Of a stretch of DNA of 64,000 bases, positions 41,510-50,848 are shown piece by piece. The translations under genes and the position numbers were made by a program. Source of the stretch: Mycetocola saprophilus (GTDB lineage: Bacteria > Actinomycetota > Actinomycetes > Actinomycetales > Microbacteriaceae). Position 1 is the stretch's first letter, and the number at the start of each line of letters is the position of its first letter. The notes beneath the pieces were generated by a model that saw only the letters and a program-made list of their open reading frames with translations, searched no databases and had not been told where the DNA came from. Where the stretch lies: contig NZ_JOEC01000002.1 in assembly GCF_000718085.1 (NCBI RefSeq), forward strand, positions 1,116,001 through 1,180,000, written 5' to 3'.

Positions 41510-42699
41510 GTAGGGAAAAAGTAACCCGCACCGACGTGGCTCGGGTGGCCGGAACCTCGGTCGCCGTGGTCAGCTACGTGGTCAATAATGGTCCGCGCCC
41601 GGTCGCCGAGGCGACCCGGGCGCGGGTCCTGGCGGCGATCGAATCCACCGGGTATCGGCCCGACGGGATCGCCCGGGCCCTGGCTTCGGGATCCACCCGC
41701 ACCTTCGGGCTGATCGTGCCCAACATTGCCAACCCGTTTGTGGCCGCCCTCGCGCATGCGATCGAGGGGGCCGCCTACCGGCGCGGCTTCACCCTGCTGC
41801 TCGGCGACTCCGCGGATGATCCGGCCCGCGAGGCCGATCTGGTGGGCACATTCCTCCAGCACCGCATCGACGGACTGCTGTTTTACGGGGTGGACCGGGA
41901 CCATCCCTGGCTCGACCAGGCCGTGGGCAAGGTCCCGGTTGTGGTGCTGGACGAGCCGCCCGCGGGTCCCGGGATCATCGGCGTGCGGGTGGATGAGCGG
42001 GCGGCCTCGGCCTCGGCCACCCGGCACCTGATCGAGCACGGTCGGGACGCGGTGGCGATCATCACCGGGCCGCTGGCGCAGCAAAATGCCCGCGACCGAC
42101 GCGACGGATGGCGGGACGCCCTCGGCGACGCGGCGCGCGCCGATCTTCAGATCGAGGGCACCTACACCCGCGGCGGCGGATACCTCGCCGGGCGGGCGCT
42201 GCTGGAGCGCGACACCCGTCCCGATGCGGTGTTCGCCTCCAACGAGCAGCAGGCCCTGGGCGTGCTAGCGGCGGCGGCGGAGCTTGAGGTGCGGGTCCCC
42301 GAGGACCTGGCGGTGATCTGTTTCAACGGCACCACCAACGCCGAGTATTCGATTCCGGCCTTGTCCACCATCGAGCAGCCGATCGAGGAAATCGCGGCCC
42401 TGGCCATCGACCTGTTGACCCGGAGCGACCGGGCCGAGTATCCGGTGACCGTCTGCGATGTCGAGCTGGTGCGCCGACGCTCCTGCGGGTGCGAGTATCG
42501 GCGCACCCCGTCGGCCCGGGCGCTGCTCGGGGCGGCGGGCTCGGCAGGCTCGGCGGGGGAGCATGGGGCAGCGGAGCAACCGGTGGTGGCACAACCAGCG
42601 GCGGCACAACCGGCGGCGGAACGGCCGACAACGGAGCAAGCGACGGCGGGAAAAACCGCGGCCGAACGGCCCCGGTCCCGGACGGGGACCTCCGCGTGA
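41506..42699 (+). CDS. LacI family transcriptional regulator
   Basis: A 397-aa repressor. The N-terminal helix-turn-helix and hinge are clear (TRTDVARVAGTSVAVVSYVV at about 7-26, GYRPDGIARAL ending near 56). The periplasmic-binding-protein-like sensor domain follows to about residue 335 (TRTFGLIVPNIANPFVAALA, VFASNEQQALGVLAAA, PALSTIEQPIEEI). The final ~60 residues are low-complexity Ala/Gln/Pro/Glu and not part of the fold. It is between a transporter and a nucleoside hydrolase, overlapping both, so it most likely represses this operon in response to its substrate. Confidence 0.92.
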   Translation: MSREKVTRTDVARVAGTSVAVVSYVVNNGPRPVAEATRARVLAAIESTGYRPDGIARALASGSTRTFGLIVPNIANPFVAALAHAIEGAAYRRGFTLLLGDSADDPAREADLVGTFLQHRIDGLLFYGVDRDHPWLDQAVGKVPVVVLDEPPAGPGIIGVRVDERAASASATRHLIEHGRDAVAIITGPLAQQNARDRRDGWRDALGDAARADLQIEGTYTRGGGYLAGRALLERDTRPDAVFASNEQQALGVLAAAAELEVRVPEDLAVICFNGTTNAEYSIPALSTIEQPIEEIAALAIDLLTRSDRAEYPVTVCDVELVRRRSCGCEYRRTPSARALLGAAGSAGSAGEHGAAEQPVVAQPAAAQPAAERPTTEQATAGKTAAERPRSRTGTSA

Positions 42700-43673
42700 G
42701 GATCGTGATCGACTGCGATCCCGGCAACGGGGTGCCCGGGGCCAACGTGGATGACGGGCTGGCCCTGGCGCTCGCCGTGGCCGCCCATCCCGAACTGACC
42801 CTCGAGGCGATCACCACGGTCTCCGGCAACACCCCGAGCGCGCTGGGTTTTGCCTCGGCGCAAACCCTGATCGAGAACCTCGGGGCCGAGGTGCCGATCT
42901 ATCTGGGGGCCGAACGCGCGCTGGTGGAACCGCCCGAGCGCTGGCGCACCCACCTGGATCGGGAGGACGCCGACGCGACGGTGGCGGGAACCTGGGGATC
43001 CACCCCGCGTCCCCGCGCCGCCCACGACGTGCCGAGGACGCCCGCGGCCCAGGTGCTCGGCGAGCTGGTCCGGGCCCATCCCGGAGCCATCACGATTGTG
43101 GCGATCGGTCCCCTCACCAACCTGGCGCTGGCCACGCGACTCTTCCCCGACTTCGCCCGGAACGTGGCGCGCATCATCATCATGGGTGGCGTGTTCGAGG
43201 TGGACGGCTATCCGGTGGATACCAACTTCGGGGTGGACCCGGATGCGGCGGCGATTGTGCTCTCCAGCGGTGCCCAAATCACCCTGGTCCCGATGGACGC
43301 CACCACCACGACGCTGATGACCCACGCGGACCTGGACCGGATCGAGCAGCTGGATACTCGGCTGACCCGCGCGCTGGTCCCCACCCTGCGCCCCTGGATC
43401 ACCTATTCGGCCCGGACCCGGGGCATCGGGGGCATGTGGATTCACGACGTGGTCACCGTGGCGCTGCTGCTGGATCCGGGCATCGTGGAAACCCGAAACC
43501 TGGCGATCAGCGTGGACCTGCTGCCGGGACCGACCCGCGGTCGCACGGTGCGCTGGGCCCCGGATGCGCTGCCCGCGCTGGGGGCCGCGCCCGCGCCGAT
43601 CGAGGTGGTAACGAGCATCGATAATGCGCGCCTGCTCGACCTGCTGACCGACACCCTCGACGCCCACGGATAA
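42696..43673 (+). CDS. Nucleoside hydrolase (IUNH family)
   Basis: A 325-aa ribonucleoside hydrolase that splits nucleosides into base and ribose with a bound calcium ion. The N-terminal calcium cluster is present as IDCDPGN...NVDDGLAL, with about seven extra residues (GNGVPGAN) between DCDPG and the DD pair compared with the usual DTDPGIDDA. Further family marks are AIGPLTNLALA, IIIMGGVF and DTNFGVDPDAA, and the active-site HDVVTVALLL near residue 248. GTG 42696 overlaps the LacI stop (GTGA); an earlier in-frame start would code a Gly-rich shadow of the LacI tail. Third gene of the operon. Confidence 0.93.
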   Translation: MRIVIDCDPGNGVPGANVDDGLALALAVAAHPELTLEAITTVSGNTPSALGFASAQTLIENLGAEVPIYLGAERALVEPPERWRTHLDREDADATVAGTWGSTPRPRAAHDVPRTPAAQVLGELVRAHPGAITIVAIGPLTNLALATRLFPDFARNVARIIIMGGVFEVDGYPVDTNFGVDPDAAAIVLSSGAQITLVPMDATTTTLMTHADLDRIEQLDTRLTRALVPTLRPWITYSARTRGIGGMWIHDVVTVALLLDPGIVETRNLAISVDLLPGPTRGRTVRWAPDALPALGAAPAPIEVVTSIDNARLLDLLTDTLDAHG

Positions 43674-43678
43674 CGGGA

Positions 43679-43716
43679 GAGAGGGGCCCGCCGGACGGCG
43701 GACCCCTCTCCTCTTA
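43679..43716. terminator. Terminator between convergent genes
   Basis: GAGAGGGG/CCCCTCTC and inner CCGCC/GGCGG stems with one mismatch, followed by CTCTTATT on the plus strand, lie between the nucleoside hydrolase and pncB stops. Confidence 0.8.
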
Positions 43717-43723
43717 TTCGCGG

Positions 43724-45034
43724 CTAGTGGCCGATGAAAACCGTGGGGATCGCCGCGTCGCCGCGTCCCAGGCGGAAGGCTCCGGCCGGCAGCTCGCTCA
43801 CCGCGGTGGCGCGGTGCTCGCGGGCCAGCGCGGTTCCGGCGGCGCCGAGGTAGCGCTCCTCGATCACACCGTCCACGATCAGCGGCACGTTCAGTGCGCG
43901 CTCGGCGGCGTCCGCCTCGGGGGCGGTGTCACCGATGTAGATGCGCTCCTGGTTGGCGCGGCCCGAGGCCGAGAGGCGACGCATCGGGGTCTTCTTACCA
44001 CCGATCGAGGCCTTACCTTCGGAGTTCTTGGCCAGCGGAATCCAGGATCCATCCTCGCCGCGACGGGCCACCAGCTTATAAACCATGCTCGCGGCGGGGG
44101 AGCCCGACCCGGTGACCACCGAGGTGCCCACGCCGTAGGAGTCCACGGGGGAGGCGGCGAGGGTCGCGATCGCGTGTTCGTCCAGGTCGTTGGTCACGGT
44201 GATCTTGGTGCCGGTGGCACCCAGGGAGTCGAGCTGGGCCCGTACCTCGGTGACCAGGGTGGGCAGATCGCCCGAGTCCAGACGGATCGCGCCGAGCTCG
44301 GGTCCGGCCACCCGAATGGCCGTTTCCACACCCTGGTGCACATCGTAGGTGTCCACCAGCAGCGTGGTCTTGGTCCCGAGCTTGTCGATCTGCGCCCGGA
44401 AGGCCTCCTCCTCGCTTGCGTGCAGCAGGGTGAAGGCGTGGGCGGCGGTGCCCATCGTGGGGATCCCCCAGCGGCGTCCGGCCTCGAGGTTGCTGGTCGC
44501 GCCGAAGCCGGCGATATAGGCGGCGCGGGCGGCGGCCACGGCGGCCTCCTCGTTGGCCCGGCGCGAGCCCATCTCCGAGAGCGGGCGGCCGATCGCCGCG
44601 GTGACCATGCGGGTGGCGGCGTTGGCCACCGCGCTGTCATAGTTCAGGACGCTGAGCGCCAGGGTCTCCAGGATGACACCCTCGGCGAAGCTGGCCTCGA
44701 CGGTCAGGATGGGGGAGTTGGGGAAGTAGACCTCACCCTCCTGATAGCCCCAGATGTTGCCGCGGAAGCGGTAGTTGGCGAGCCAATCGAGGGTCTCGGT
44801 GCCGACCACGTTGTTGTCGCTGAGCCACTGCAGCTCGGACTCCCCGAAGCGGAAGTCGCGGATCAGTTCGAGCAGGCGGCCGGTGCCGGCCACGACGCCG
44901 TAGCGCCGCGCGCCGGGGAGGCGGCGGGCGAAAACCTCGAAGAGACAGTGCTCGGTGGCGGTACCGCGGGCGAACGCGGCATCGATCATCGTGAGCTCGT
45001 AGCGGTCGGTGTGAAGTGCGGTTGAAGTGTTCAC
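43724..45034 (-). CDS. pncB: Nicotinate phosphoribosyltransferase
   Basis: A 436-aa enzyme of NAD salvage that makes nicotinate mononucleotide from nicotinate and PRPP. Visible: TDRYELTMIDAAFARG near the start, FEVFARRLPGARRYGVVAGT, the phosphoribosyl region FGATSNLEAGRRWGIPTMGT, VDTYDV, IRLDSGDL and SYGVGTSVVTG. Length and layout fit the bacterial short form. The GTG start at 45034 gives NTSTALHTDRYEL; no strong ribosome site. It shares a terminator with the convergent nucleoside hydrolase operon, which would feed base and ribose into related salvage. Confidence 0.95.
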   Translation of the reverse strand: MNTSTALHTDRYELTMIDAAFARGTATEHCLFEVFARRLPGARRYGVVAGTGRLLELIRDFRFGESELQWLSDNNVVGTETLDWLANYRFRGNIWGYQEGEVYFPNSPILTVEASFAEGVILETLALSVLNYDSAVANAATRMVTAAIGRPLSEMGSRRANEEAAVAAARAAYIAGFGATSNLEAGRRWGIPTMGTAAHAFTLLHASEEEAFRAQIDKLGTKTTLLVDTYDVHQGVETAIRVAGPELGAIRLDSGDLPTLVTEVRAQLDSLGATGTKITVTNDLDEHAIATLAASPVDSYGVGTSVVTGSGSPAASMVYKLVARRGEDGSWIPLAKNSEGKASIGGKKTPMRRLSASGRANQERIYIGDTAPEADAAERALNVPLIVDGVIEERYLGAAGTALAREHRATAVSELPAGAFRLGRGDAAIPTVFIGH

Positions 45035-45329
45035 AACATCAGCCTAGCCAGTTCGTGAACCTTTCCGCATCCGAGGTGCACGAATACGCGCCCGGGTCCG
45101 AGCCGAAACCCCGAATCGATGCAGCGGATTGAACAAATCCGCACCATCCGACAGGTGCCCCATACTGGGGGCGTCATCACCGAAACGGAATGGCTAACAC
45201 ACGGTTAGCATGCAATTACTCGCACCGTGAGCATCGCAGTTCCCGGGCAAGTTCCGGGGGCGATTGTTGGTCGAAAGACCACGTCGGGATCGCGTCATAA
45301 ACGCGATCTCCCAACTACAAGGAGCAGTT

Positions 45330-45824
45330 ATGTCCGAAACCACAGCACCCGTCACCCTGAGCATCACCCCCGGCAAGGCCCTCGCGCTGCGCTGGGCGGG
45401 GTTCATCGCCCTGCTGGCCGCCGCCATCATGATCATCGCCGGAGGAACCGTCTGGGGCGTGGTGACCAGCCAGCTGCGTGCCGAGAAGATCACCGTGAGC
45501 GAGGATGCGGCATTCCTCGGCGGCGCCGACGTGGCCGGCCCCTTCTCCGCGTTTGCTCAGGCCGACATCATCAGCACCCACGCCAAGAACATGACCGACG
45601 GTAAGACCTACGCCGAGCTGGACAAGGACGACCCGCTGCGTGCCACCGTCATGAACGCCTCGTTCCTGCGCACCTCGCTGTTCACCTCGGTGGTGTCCTA
45701 CGGGGTCTCGGCATTTGTGATCGGGGTCGGCATTCTCTTTGGCATCATCGGCTGGGTCATCCTGACCATCGCACCGCGCCGTCGCGCGGCGGTGGCCACG
45801 GTGCCCGTCACCCCCGCGGAGTAG
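45330..45824 (+). CDS. Conserved actinobacterial membrane protein (often misnamed LigA dioxygenase)
   Basis: A 164-aa membrane protein. Two hydrophobic segments, about 25-47 (FIALLAAAIMIIAGGTVWGV) and 125-150 (SAFVIGVGILFGIIGWVIL), enclose an extracytoplasmic loop of ~80 residues with the conserved SQLRAEKITVSEDAAFLGG and LDKDDPLRATVMNASFLRTS. Database relatives are frequently labelled aromatic ring-opening dioxygenase LigA, but no metal-binding residues of that enzyme are present. ATG 45330 with AAGGAG 6 nt upstream. Function unknown. Confidence 0.85.
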   Translation: MSETTAPVTLSITPGKALALRWAGFIALLAAAIMIIAGGTVWGVVTSQLRAEKITVSEDAAFLGGADVAGPFSAFAQADIISTHAKNMTDGKTYAELDKDDPLRATVMNASFLRTSLFTSVVSYGVSAFVIGVGILFGIIGWVILTIAPRRRAAVATVPVTPAE

Positions 45825-45888
45825 TTCCCGGCAGTTACCGCACCCCGGCTCACGAGGCCGCCGGGTGTTGGTTCGGGGTGTCCCGATG

Positions 45889-45933
45889 ACGTCCCCGTCT
45901 CCCGCGCACCAGCCCGGGAGACGGGGACGTTTC
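45889..45933 (+). terminator. 16-bp perfect stem terminator
   Basis: Arms 45889-45904 and 45915-45930 are perfect complements with a 10-nt loop and TTT after. It lies downstream of the small membrane-protein gene. Confidence 0.85.
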
Positions 45934-46060
45934 TGCGTGCTCTGACACCCCGGCCCCGTGTTTTTTGGTCCGACAACCGGCACCGGAACGGGGGCGTTTC
46001 TGCTCCCCGCGCCGACCCGGTGCACGAGGGTGACGGGGGCTCGGTAGTAGGGTTGGGGGT

Positions 46061-46927
46061 GTGAATGATGCACCAATTGGGATCTTTGACTCCGGCGTTG
46101 GGGGACTCACCGTCGCCCGCGCTATTCAGGATCAGCTGCCGCGGGAACAGATCCTCTACGTCGGGGATACCGCCCACTCTCCCTACGGCCCCAAGTCCAT
46201 CGCGGATGTGCGTCGCTATTCACTTGAGGTGATGGACGACCTGGTGGCCAAGGGCGTCAAGATGCTGGTGATCGCCTGCAACACCGCCTCCTCGGCGGTC
46301 CTGCGGGATGCGCGCGAGCGCTACTCGGTCCCGGTCATCGAGGTCATCCAACCCGCCGTGCGCAGCGCCGTGCGGGTCACCCGCACCAACCGCGTGGGCG
46401 TGATCGGCACCGCCGGGACCATCCGCTCCCGCGCCTATCAGGACGCGTTTGCTGCGGCCCCCGAGCTGGAGCTGTTCACCCAGGCGTGCCCGAAGTTTGT
46501 GGAGTTTGTCGAAAACGGCATCACCACCGGACCCGAGGTGCTGGCCGTCGCCGAGGAGTATCTGGGACCGCTGCGTGAGGCGGGCGTGGACACCCTGGTG
46601 CTCGGCTGCACCCACTACCCCTTCCTCAAGGGCGCGATCAGCTACGTGATGGGTCCGGATGTGACCCTGGTCTCCAGCGACTCGGAAACCGCCAACGACG
46701 TCTACCGCCAGCTGGTGTCGATGGGTCAGGAGCGCACCGCGGTCACCCCGCCCCAGCACCACTACGAGGCCACCGGCCAGAGCGAGAGCGAGTTCCTGGA
46801 GCTCGCCACCCGCCTGGTGGGTCGCGAGATCTCACACGTGGACCTCGTGCAGACCGGGGTCATCGACCTCGGCGATCTGCGCACCCTGCAGCGCGAAACC
46901 ACCATTCAGAACCCCGCCGCGAGCTAG
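46061..46927 (+). CDS. murI: Glutamate racemase
   Basis: A 288-aa cofactor-independent racemase that supplies D-glutamate for peptidoglycan. The catalytic cysteines are Cys73 (ACNTAS) and Cys183 (LGCTHYPF). The N-terminus [15 protein letters not shown] and [11 protein letters not shown] are diagnostic. GTG start. First gene of a murI-rph-rdgB run, an arrangement also seen in M. tuberculosis with one extra gene between. Confidence 0.97.
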   Translation: MNDAPIGIFDSGVGGLTVARAIQDQLPREQILYVGDTAHSPYGPKSIADVRRYSLEVMDDLVAKGVKMLVIACNTASSAVLRDARERYSVPVIEVIQPAVRSAVRVTRTNRVGVIGTAGTIRSRAYQDAFAAAPELELFTQACPKFVEFVENGITTGPEVLAVAEEYLGPLREAGVDTLVLGCTHYPFLKGAISYVMGPDVTLVSSDSETANDVYRQLVSMGQERTAVTPPQHHYEATGQSESEFLELATRLVGREISHVDLVQTGVIDLGDLRTLQRETTIQNPAAS

Positions 46928-46954
46928 GCTCGCCCCAACCCGAAGGAGCTCCGC

Positions 46955-47698
46955 GTGAGCAACACGACCCGTGCCGATGGCCGGACCCCCGATCAGCTGC
47001 GTACCATCACCATCGAGCCCGGCTGGAGCGCCCAGGCCGAGGGGTCGGCGCTGATCAGCTACGGCAACACCAAGGTGCTGTGCACCGCCTCCTTCACCCC
47101 GGGTGTGCCGCGCTGGCTCACCGGGAAGGGCAAGGGCTGGGTCACCGCCGAGTACGCGATGCTGCCCCGGGCCACCAACTCCCGCAACGACCGCGAGGCC
47201 GTCAAGGGCAAGATTGGTGGACGCACCCACGAGATTTCCCGTCTGATCGGTCGCAGCCTGCGCGCGGTGATCAACACCAAGGCGCTGGGCGAGAACACCA
47301 TCGTGATCGACTGTGACGTGCTCCAGGCCGACGGTGGAACCCGCACCGCCGCGATCACCGGCGCCTACGTGGCACTGGCCCAGGCGATCGAGTGGGCGCG
47401 CGAGCGTAAGCACATCGGTCCCAAGGCTCAGCCGCTCACCGACTCGGTGGCCGCGGTCTCGGTGGGCATCATCGACGGCGTGCCGATGCTGGATCTGGCC
47501 TACGTTGAGGACGTCCGCGCCGAGACCGACATGAACGTGGTTCTCACCGGCGACGGCCGCTTCGTCGAGGTGCAGGGCACCGCCGAGGGCGCACCGTTTG
47601 ACCGCGACGAGCTGAACAAGCTGCTGGATCTGGCCGTGGCCTCCTCCGCCGAGCTCAAGGAGCTGCAGTTCGCCGCCCTCGAGGGTGGCGCGCGATGA
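46955..47698 (+). CDS. rph: Ribonuclease PH
   Basis: A 247-aa phosphorolytic 3'-5' exoribonuclease that trims tRNA 3' ends. Family marks: [42 protein letters not shown] with the conserved arginines, and [20 protein letters not shown] with the phosphate-site GGTRT. GTG start with AAGGAG 6 nt upstream, 27 nt after murI. Its stop overlaps the rdgB start (ATGA). Confidence 0.97.
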   Translation: MSNTTRADGRTPDQLRTITIEPGWSAQAEGSALISYGNTKVLCTASFTPGVPRWLTGKGKGWVTAEYAMLPRATNSRNDREAVKGKIGGRTHEISRLIGRSLRAVINTKALGENTIVIDCDVLQADGGTRTAAITGAYVALAQAIEWARERKHIGPKAQPLTDSVAAVSVGIIDGVPMLDLAYVEDVRAETDMNVVLTGDGRFVEVQGTAEGAPFDRDELNKLLDLAVASSAELKELQFAALEGGAR

Positions 47699-48306
47699 GC
47701 ATCGAGGTGGTCCTGGCGACCCATAACCAGCACAAGGTGGAGGAGTTCCAGAAGATCCTCGGCGGCGCGCTGCCGGGACTGAACATCGTCGCCTATGACG
47801 GACCCGACCCGGTGGAGGACGGCACCAGCTTCGCCGAGAACGCGCTGATCAAGGCCCGCGTGGCCGCCGCACACACCGGCAAGATCGCGCTCGCCGATGA
47901 CAGCGGCATCGCCGTGGACCTGCTGGGTGGTGCCCCCGGCATCTTCTCGGCACGCTGGGCGGGTCCGGGCAAGAACGATCGGGCGAACCTCGAACTGCTG
48001 CTCGCACAGCTCTCCGATATCGCCCCCGAGCACCGCGGCGCACAGTTTGTCTGCAACATCGCGATCGTGAACCCCGGCGTGGACGGCTCGGAGCCCAGCG
48101 AGGACGTGGTGGTGGGCATCTGGACCGGTGCCCTCGCCCGCGAGCCTCAGGGCGAAAACGGCTTCGGCTATGACCCCGTGTTCCTGCCCGCCGAGTTTGA
48201 GGTCTCGGCCGCCGAGCTGACCCCCGAGCAGAAGAACCAGGCGAGCCATCGGGCCCGCGCGTTTGAGCGCGCGATTCCGGTGCTGAACGGTCTGATCGGG
48301 GCCTAG
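47695..48306 (+). CDS. rdgB: Non-canonical purine NTP pyrophosphatase (RdgB/HAM1)
   Basis: A 203-aa house-cleaning enzyme that hydrolyses dITP, XTP and related nucleotides to monophosphates. Visible motifs: [13 protein letters not shown] near the N-terminus, [31 protein letters not shown] and [11 protein letters not shown]. The ATG overlaps the rph stop, which makes the two co-translated. Confidence 0.96.
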   Translation: MSIEVVLATHNQHKVEEFQKILGGALPGLNIVAYDGPDPVEDGTSFAENALIKARVAAAHTGKIALADDSGIAVDLLGGAPGIFSARWAGPGKNDRANLELLLAQLSDIAPEHRGAQFVCNIAIVNPGVDGSEPSEDVVVGIWTGALAREPQGENGFGYDPVFLPAEFEVSAAELTPEQKNQASHRARAFERAIPVLNGLIGA

Positions 48307-48328
48307 AAAACCCCGGTCAGCCGGATAT

Positions 48329-48343
48329 TGATAACTGCTATCA
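48329..48343. promoter_or_regulatory. Dyad TGATA-N5-TATCA before the metal exporter gene
   Basis: A 5-5-5 inverted repeat in an AT-rich patch, 57 nt before the CDF gene, overlapping a possible -10 element TATCAT (48339-48344). It resembles metal-sensor operators in shape; which regulator uses it is unknown. Confidence 0.4.
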
Positions 48344-48399
48344 TTCCTATCTACGGTGTCGGCCTAGCCCTTTCGGGATGGCCTTTGTAGCGTGGAGGC

Positions 48400-49308
48400 A
48401 TGGCACACGATCACGCACCCGCAACCACGTCCAAAAAACGACTCCTGATTGTCATCGGCATCGTTTCGACGGTGTTTGTGGCCGAGGTCATCGGTGGCCT
48501 GCTCACCGGCTCGCTGGCCCTGCTGGCCGACGCCGGGCACATGCTCAGCGACCTGATCGGCCTGATCGTGGCCCTCACCGCGATGACCCTCGCGGCCCGC
48601 CCCGCCTCCGCCCGTGCGACCTACGGATATCGCCGGACGGAGGTGTTTGGCGCGCTCATCAACGGTCTGATTCTCTGCGGCGTCTCGATCAGCATCGCCC
48701 TCGAGGCGATTCAGCGGCTGACATCCCCCACCGAGGCGGAGATTCTGCCGGTGCCGATGCTCCTGGTGGCCATCGTGGGACTCGCCGCCAACATCGTGTC
48801 GATGCTGATCCTGCGGGCCGGGGCGAAGTCCTCGATCAACCTGCGTGGCGCCTACCTCGAGGTCTTTGGCGACATGCTGGGATCGGTGGCGGTGATCGTG
48901 GCCGCGATCATCATCATGCTCACCGGCTGGGCGCCCGCCGACGCGATCGTGTCGCTGGCGATTGCCGCGTTCATCCTGCCGCGCGCCTACCTGCTGCTGC
49001 GCGATGTGTGGCGTGTGCTCAACGAGTCCACCCCGGTGGACACCTCGGTTGAGGACGTGCGTGCCCACATCGCCCGGGCGGACGGGGTACGCGAGGTTCA
49101 CGATGTGCACCTGTGGTCGATCACCTCGGGGGAGCACGTCTTCACCGCCCATGTGGTGGCCGAGGACGAGGTCTTCGAACGCGGGGAGGTGGGGGCGCTG
49201 CTGGACCGGCTCTCCGACTGCCTGCACGACCACTTCGACGTGGAGCACTCGACCTTCCAGATCGAACCACCCAAGCACGCCGAGCACGAGCGTGAGGTGC
49301 ACGTCTAG
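48400..49308 (+). CDS. Cation diffusion facilitator (zinc/cobalt exporter type)
   Basis: A 302-aa CDF transporter exporting divalent metal in exchange for protons. Six helices are visible. The metal site is made by HxxxD in ADAGHMLSDLIGL on helix 2 and by the helix 5 segment YLEVFGDMLGSVAVI, where the usual first His is Glu. The C-terminal cytoplasmic domain carries several His (VHDVHLWSITSGEHVF, HDHFDVEHS). A His-containing N-terminus MAHDHAP is short. ATG start; GGAGG sits almost against it. Single gene with its own operator candidate. Confidence 0.92.
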   Translation: MAHDHAPATTSKKRLLIVIGIVSTVFVAEVIGGLLTGSLALLADAGHMLSDLIGLIVALTAMTLAARPASARATYGYRRTEVFGALINGLILCGVSISIALEAIQRLTSPTEAEILPVPMLLVAIVGLAANIVSMLILRAGAKSSINLRGAYLEVFGDMLGSVAVIVAAIIIMLTGWAPADAIVSLAIAAFILPRAYLLLRDVWRVLNESTPVDTSVEDVRAHIARADGVREVHDVHLWSITSGEHVFTAHVVAEDEVFERGEVGALLDRLSDCLHDHFDVEHSTFQIEPPKHAEHEREVHV

Positions 49309-49326
49309 GAAATCACGCCCTGAACA

Positions 49327-49370
49327 AAACGGCGCCCGCCGGATCTGGAAGGATCCGGCGGGCGCCGTTT
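49327..49370. terminator. 19-bp perfect bidirectional terminator
   Basis: Arms 49327-49345 and 49352-49370 are perfect complements with a 6-nt loop and A/T-rich ends on both sides, between convergent CDF and DedA genes. Confidence 0.9.
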
Positions 49371-49381
49371 ATATGTGGGAA

Positions 49382-50125
49382 CTAGGCCGAGGGGGCCTCG
49401 TCCTCGGGGGCGTGAGCGGGCTTGCCGGCCGCCTCTTCGGCGGCCAGCTTCTCGGCAACCTGGCGCTCGGCGGCCAGACGCTTGCTCTTGCGGAACGCCA
49501 TGAAGTAGTGCACGGCGGCGGGGCCGACCGACAGGGCCACGGCGGCCAGCAGGATCACGTCGATATAGGAGCTCACGAAGTTTGCCACCGGCGGGATATA
49601 GCCGATCAGGTAGCCGAAGTAGGTGAGCCCGGTTCCCCAGATCAGCGCGCCGATCAGGTTGTACAGGCTGTACTTGCGGTAGTTCATGTGCGAGGCACCG
49701 GCCGCGACCGGGGCGAAGGTGCGAACGACGGGCACAAAGCGGGCGATGATGATCGCCAGCGCGCCCCACTTTTCGAAGAACTTATTGGTCCGGTTGACGT
49801 TCTCGATGCTGAACAGACCGGTCTCTTTGCGCTCAAAGATCTTGGGGCCGGCGCGATGCCCAATCAGGTATCCCACCTCACCGCCGATAAACGCGGCGAT
49901 TCCAATCAGAATCGCGACCCACCAGATCGGCATGCCGAGACCATCGCTCGTGCCGTTGTTGCTGGTGAGGCCGGTGATGACCAGGAGGGTGTCGCCGGGG
50001 AGCATGAATCCCACCAGCAGGCCGGTTTCGGCAAACACGATGAGACACACGACCAGAACGGCCCAGGGGCCGGCCGCCTGCAGGATTTCGTTGGAGTCAA
50101 GCCAGGGAATGAGAGCTGTATGCAT
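49382..50125 (-). CDS. DedA family membrane protein
   Basis: A 247-aa member of the DedA/SNARE-associated superfamily, recently linked to undecaprenyl-phosphate and lipid flipping. Typical marks: FAETGLLVGFMLPGDTLLVI, GGEVGYLIGHRAG, the F-x-R-x-x-P-x-x-R motif in RFVPVVRTFAPVAAG, and NLIGALIWGTGLTYFGYLIG. The C-terminal tail is Ala/Glu-rich and charged. The start used is ATG 50125 (MHTALIPWLDSN); an ATG at 50182 gives 19 extra residues without a ribosome site. Given its likely lipid-carrier role it could support the wall-polymer synthesis encoded elsewhere in the window. Confidence 0.9.
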   Translation of the reverse strand: MHTALIPWLDSNEILQAAGPWAVLVVCLIVFAETGLLVGFMLPGDTLLVITGLTSNNGTSDGLGMPIWWVAILIGIAAFIGGEVGYLIGHRAGPKIFERKETGLFSIENVNRTNKFFEKWGALAIIIARFVPVVRTFAPVAAGASHMNYRKYSLYNLIGALIWGTGLTYFGYLIGYIPPVANFVSSYIDVILLAAVALSVGPAAVHYFMAFRKSKRLAAERQVAEKLAAEEAAGKPAHAPEDEAPSA

Positions 50126-50377
50126 CGATGAAAGGCTCCGAATTGTTGGTGGCACACCCGCAGACGCACCGTGAAGGGACATGACCGAGTCTACTGCCCA
50201 CAGGGTAGCGCAACGGGCGGGAGACGCAAGATCATTCCATCGGATGATGGATGGGTGCCCCGGACGCGATGAGCCTGGGAATGCCGTAACGATTTCGGCA
50301 CCGTCCGGGCTGCGCGCCGTGACGGTGAGTCGCCGCGCGGGGGATTAGGATACTGACTCAGAAGGGAGTTCCCGATC

Positions 50378-50719
50378 ATGAAGCACAGGTTCGCAGTCGC
50401 GGCGACCATTCTGGCGGTGGCACTGCTCAGCGGGTGCGCCCAGGGACCGGCCCCGATCAATAACGGGGAGTTTTCGGCACGGGCCCAGTCGCTCAAGAGT
50501 TACTCCACCCTGTCCACCGGCCGACTGATCGAGTTCGCCCAGGACTACTGCTCGCGCCTGGACAAGGAACGCGATAACGCGTCGGGCCTGCGCAAGGTGG
50601 CCGACGAGTATAAGCAGAACTCCCTCGCGGACGGTCGCACGGCCGAGGACGTCGACTCCTTCATGGACACCGCGACCGCCCGCTACTGCCCCGACCTGGG
50701 CGAGGCGCTCACCAAGTAG
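50378..50719 (+). CDS. Small predicted lipoprotein, DUF732-like
   Basis: A 113-aa secreted lipoprotein with lipobox LLSGC; Cys20 is the lipidation site. The mature part has two cysteines (QDYCSRL and ARYCPDL) framing a helical segment, the pattern of DUF732-type small exported proteins. ATG start with AGAAGGGAG upstream. Function unknown. Confidence 0.77.
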   Translation: MKHRFAVAATILAVALLSGCAQGPAPINNGEFSARAQSLKSYSTLSTGRLIEFAQDYCSRLDKERDNASGLRKVADEYKQNSLADGRTAEDVDSFMDTATARYCPDLGEALTK

Positions 50720-50848
50720 GTCCGCTGGGTGGAGAGCCCTCCTCCGAGCGAGCGATATTGCCGCCGCCAACATCGTCGCGGCGACCGAAGCGCCGGGTGC
50801 CTGTGCCTCGATAGCGTGATGTTCAGACGTTGAACACACGGAGGAAAC

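Noticed and set aside
42489..42695. Gly-rich N-terminal extension of the nucleoside hydrolase
   Set aside because: It overlaps the LacI coding tail in another frame and is a by-product of low-complexity DNA; the GTGA overlap start is far more likely.
45330..45824. Aromatic ring-opening dioxygenase LigA
   Set aside because: This common label for relatives is not supported: two membrane helices and no metal-binding residues.
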